From Burkholderiaceae bacterium 26 (GTDB lineage Bacteria > Pseudomonadota > Gammaproteobacteria > Burkholderiales > Burkholderiaceae): DNA of 64,000 nt. The notes beneath the pieces are model-generated. The model worked only from the letters and a program-made list of their open reading frames with translations, did no database searches and was not told where the DNA came from. Positions within the stretch are counted from its first letter, which is position 1, and the number at the start of each line of letters is the position of its first letter. Shown here one piece after another: positions 62,469-64,000 of this stretch. A program made the position numbers and the translations under genes. The DNA lies in assembly GCA_000955795.1 (NCBI GenBank), contig JYOB01000007.1:62001-126000 (forward strand), read 5' to 3'.

Positions 62469-63788
62469 ATGTTCCGCCTCCCCACGACCGCCACCGCCCC
62501 GTTCTGCCCATCCGAGGTGCGCGGCACCGTTGCCGTGCCGCCAGGCTTGCCGCTGTGGAAGAAGCTGCTGCGTTTTGCGGGACCGGGGCTGCTGGTATCG
62601 GTCGGCTATATGGACCCCGGCAACTGGGCGACTGACATCGAAGCCGGTTCGCGTTACGGCTATGCGTTGCTGTTCGTGGTGGTGCTCTCCAGCTTGGCGG
62701 CCATGGTGCTGCAATGTCTGTCGGCGCGGCTGGGCATCGTCACCGGCATGGATCTGGCGCGCGCCTCCCGCAACCGCTATCAGCCCGGCGCATTGCGGGT
62801 GCAATGGTTGCTGGCAGAGCTGTCCATCATTGCATGCGACCTGGCTGAGGTACTGGGCTGCGCGCTGGCCTTCCACCTGCTGCTGGGCGTGCCGATCCTT
62901 TGGGGCGTGGCACTCACCGCGCTGGACACGCTGATCGTGCTGGGCCTGAAGGGCAAAAACTTCCGCCAGCTGGAAGCCATCGTGCTGGGGCTCATTCTCA
63001 CGATTGGGCTGTGCTACTTCGTTGAACTCGTGCTCATCAAGCCGCACTGGCCTGCGGTAGCGGCCGGGTTGATGCCCTCGTGGCAGGCCGTGAGCCAGCG
63101 CGAGCCGCTGTATCTGGCCATCGGCATCCTCGGCGCCACAGTGATGCCGCACAACCTGTACCTGCACTCATCCATCGTGCAGACGCGCATGACGGCCAAC
63201 ACCGAGGCGGCCAAGCGCGAGGCCATCGGCCTGTCGCGGCTGGACACCATCGCGTCGCTGGGCCTGGCGCTGCTGGTGAACGGCGCAATCCTGATCCTGG
63301 CGGCAGCGGCATTCAACGCGCACGGGCATCAAAACGTGGCCGACATCGAGGACGCCTACCACCTGCTGGAGCCCATTGTCGGAACGGCGCTGGCCGGGCT
63401 GCTGTTTGGCATCGCGTTGCTGGCGGCGGGGCAAAGCTCAACCTTTACCGGCACCATCGCGGGGCAGGTCCTGATGGAGGGCTTCCTCGACTTGCGCATC
63501 CCCTGCTGGCAGCGGCGTTTGATCACGCGGGCACTGGCGCTGGTCCCTGCGTTCATCGGCGTGGCGATGCTGGGTGACCACGCCATCGGCAAACTGCTTG
63601 TCATCAGCCAGGTGGTGCTCGGCCTGCAACTGCCGTTTGCGATGCTTCCGCTGATCCGCATGACGGGCGATCGCACGCTGATGGGCGTGTTTGTTAACAG
63701 CCGGTTAACGTCTTGGCTGGCGTGGGGGCTGTTCATCGTCATCAGCGTTGCCAATGTGTGGCTGGTGTGGCAAGTGCTGGCAGGCTGA
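62469..63788 (+). CDS. mntH: Nramp-family divalent metal transporter, second copy
   Basis: A 439-residue inner-membrane protein of about eleven helices. DPGNWATDIEAG in the first helix and ATVMPHNLYLHSS in the sixth hold the metal-binding residues. The third helix reads IACDLAEVLG and differs from the first copy (AMATDLAEFVG), so the two belong to different MntH branches. It imports Mn2+ or Fe2+ with protons. It is divergent from the two-component genes. No metal-specific regulator gene is adjacent. Confidence 0.9.
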   Translation: MFRLPTTATAPFCPSEVRGTVAVPPGLPLWKKLLRFAGPGLLVSVGYMDPGNWATDIEAGSRYGYALLFVVVLSSLAAMVLQCLSARLGIVTGMDLARASRNRYQPGALRVQWLLAELSIIACDLAEVLGCALAFHLLLGVPILWGVALTALDTLIVLGLKGKNFRQLEAIVLGLILTIGLCYFVELVLIKPHWPAVAAGLMPSWQAVSQREPLYLAIGILGATVMPHNLYLHSSIVQTRMTANTEAAKREAIGLSRLDTIASLGLALLVNGAILILAAAAFNAHGHQNVADIEDAYHLLEPIVGTALAGLLFGIALLAAGQSSTFTGTIAGQVLMEGFLDLRIPCWQRRLITRALALVPAFIGVAMLGDHAIGKLLVISQVVLGLQLPFAMLPLIRMTGDRTLMGVFVNSRLTSWLAWGLFIVISVANVWLVWQVLAG

Positions 63789-64000
63789 GACACACATTGC
63801 GGGATTCCCCCCACTAAAAATCCGCGCACGGGGTTGCCTGCCGCCATTAGAATGCGCGCTTTGTTGCGCAATTCGGCCCCGCCCGCGCCCGCATCATCCC
63901 GTCGCGCCAGAGGGTCTCTCTTGCCCTGCCTTGAGCGCGAACCTGCCTACCGCCTCCGACCTGCCCGACGCACGCACACCCTCGCGTGACTATCAGGCGC
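63789..64000. other. Window end, possible start of another gene
   Basis: A frame without stops runs from about 63898 to the right edge. A TTG at 63931 would start a protein beginning with SANLPTAS, but its Shine-Dalgarno (AGAGGG at 63909) is too far upstream. The sequence before it includes C- and A-rich stretches but no sure promoter. No terminator with a U-tract was seen after the Nramp gene. Confidence 0.3.

Overview
The window is GC-rich, gene-dense bacterial chromosome. Its gene families point to a betaproteobacterium of the Burkholderiaceae, most likely Ralstonia or a close relative. The evidence is a lysine-rich HU-type protein, a DUF3348-DUF802-OmpA-DUF2894 operon, a ligase-associated repair cassette and czc-type metal efflux. 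This assignment comes from family knowledge, not from a database search.

Layout. 1-5.4 kb: the C-terminal half of an arsenite-pump ATPase (ArsA) cut by the window edge, a 590-base spacer with an FNR-type box, a large PAS/GGDEF diguanylate cyclase, and two small tandem paralogues of unknown function. 5.7-12.0 kb: a small exported protein, then a translationally coupled DNA repair operon (MBL-fold exonuclease, ATP-dependent ligase, Lhr-like helicase, PdeM endonuclease). 12.1-17.1 kb: a small membrane protein coupled to a gene broken by an in-frame TAG, manganese catalase divergent from an Nramp transporter, an NmrA-like oxidoreductase and a DUF2252 protein. 17.3-22.2 kb: an HU/H1-like protein, then a four-gene operon for a MotA/MotB-like (ZorA/ZorB-like) membrane motor with two uncharacterised partners. 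22.5-30.3 kb: two methyltransferases, a BaiN-like flavoprotein, a second diguanylate cyclase and an M1 aminopeptidase predicted to be a lipoprotein.

30.4-37.1 kb: an HME-RND metal efflux operon (outer-membrane, adaptor, pump, PII-like protein) with an unknown membrane protein upstream. 37.2-57.5 kb: a catabolic region that looks built for amine, polyamine or amino-acid breakdown. It holds an HxlR regulator, a GabD-type dehydrogenase, a tartrate/malate-type dehydrogenase, a Dpp-type ABC importer, two DAO-family FAD oxidoreductases, two type II HAD hydrolases, a second aldehyde dehydrogenase, a class III aminotransferase, an Lrp/AsnC regulator, a bicupin, a GhrA-like reductase, a tandem GNAT protein and an M20 amidohydrolase. 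57.8-60.0 kb: an SugE/Gdx-like SMR exporter, an AzoR azoreductase, and an Rrf2 regulator with an NAD(P)-binding partner. Two matching 27-bp palindromes flank the regulator gene. 60.1-63.8 kb: a two-component system divergent from a second Nramp transporter.

The items most worth a second look are the motor operon, with its 69-residue tandem repeat and the terminator-like hairpin in its leader, the paired operators around the Rrf2 gene, the TAG-interrupted small gene, and the unknown tandem paralogues. No CRISPR array, tRNA, rRNA, insertion sequence or prophage was recognised.
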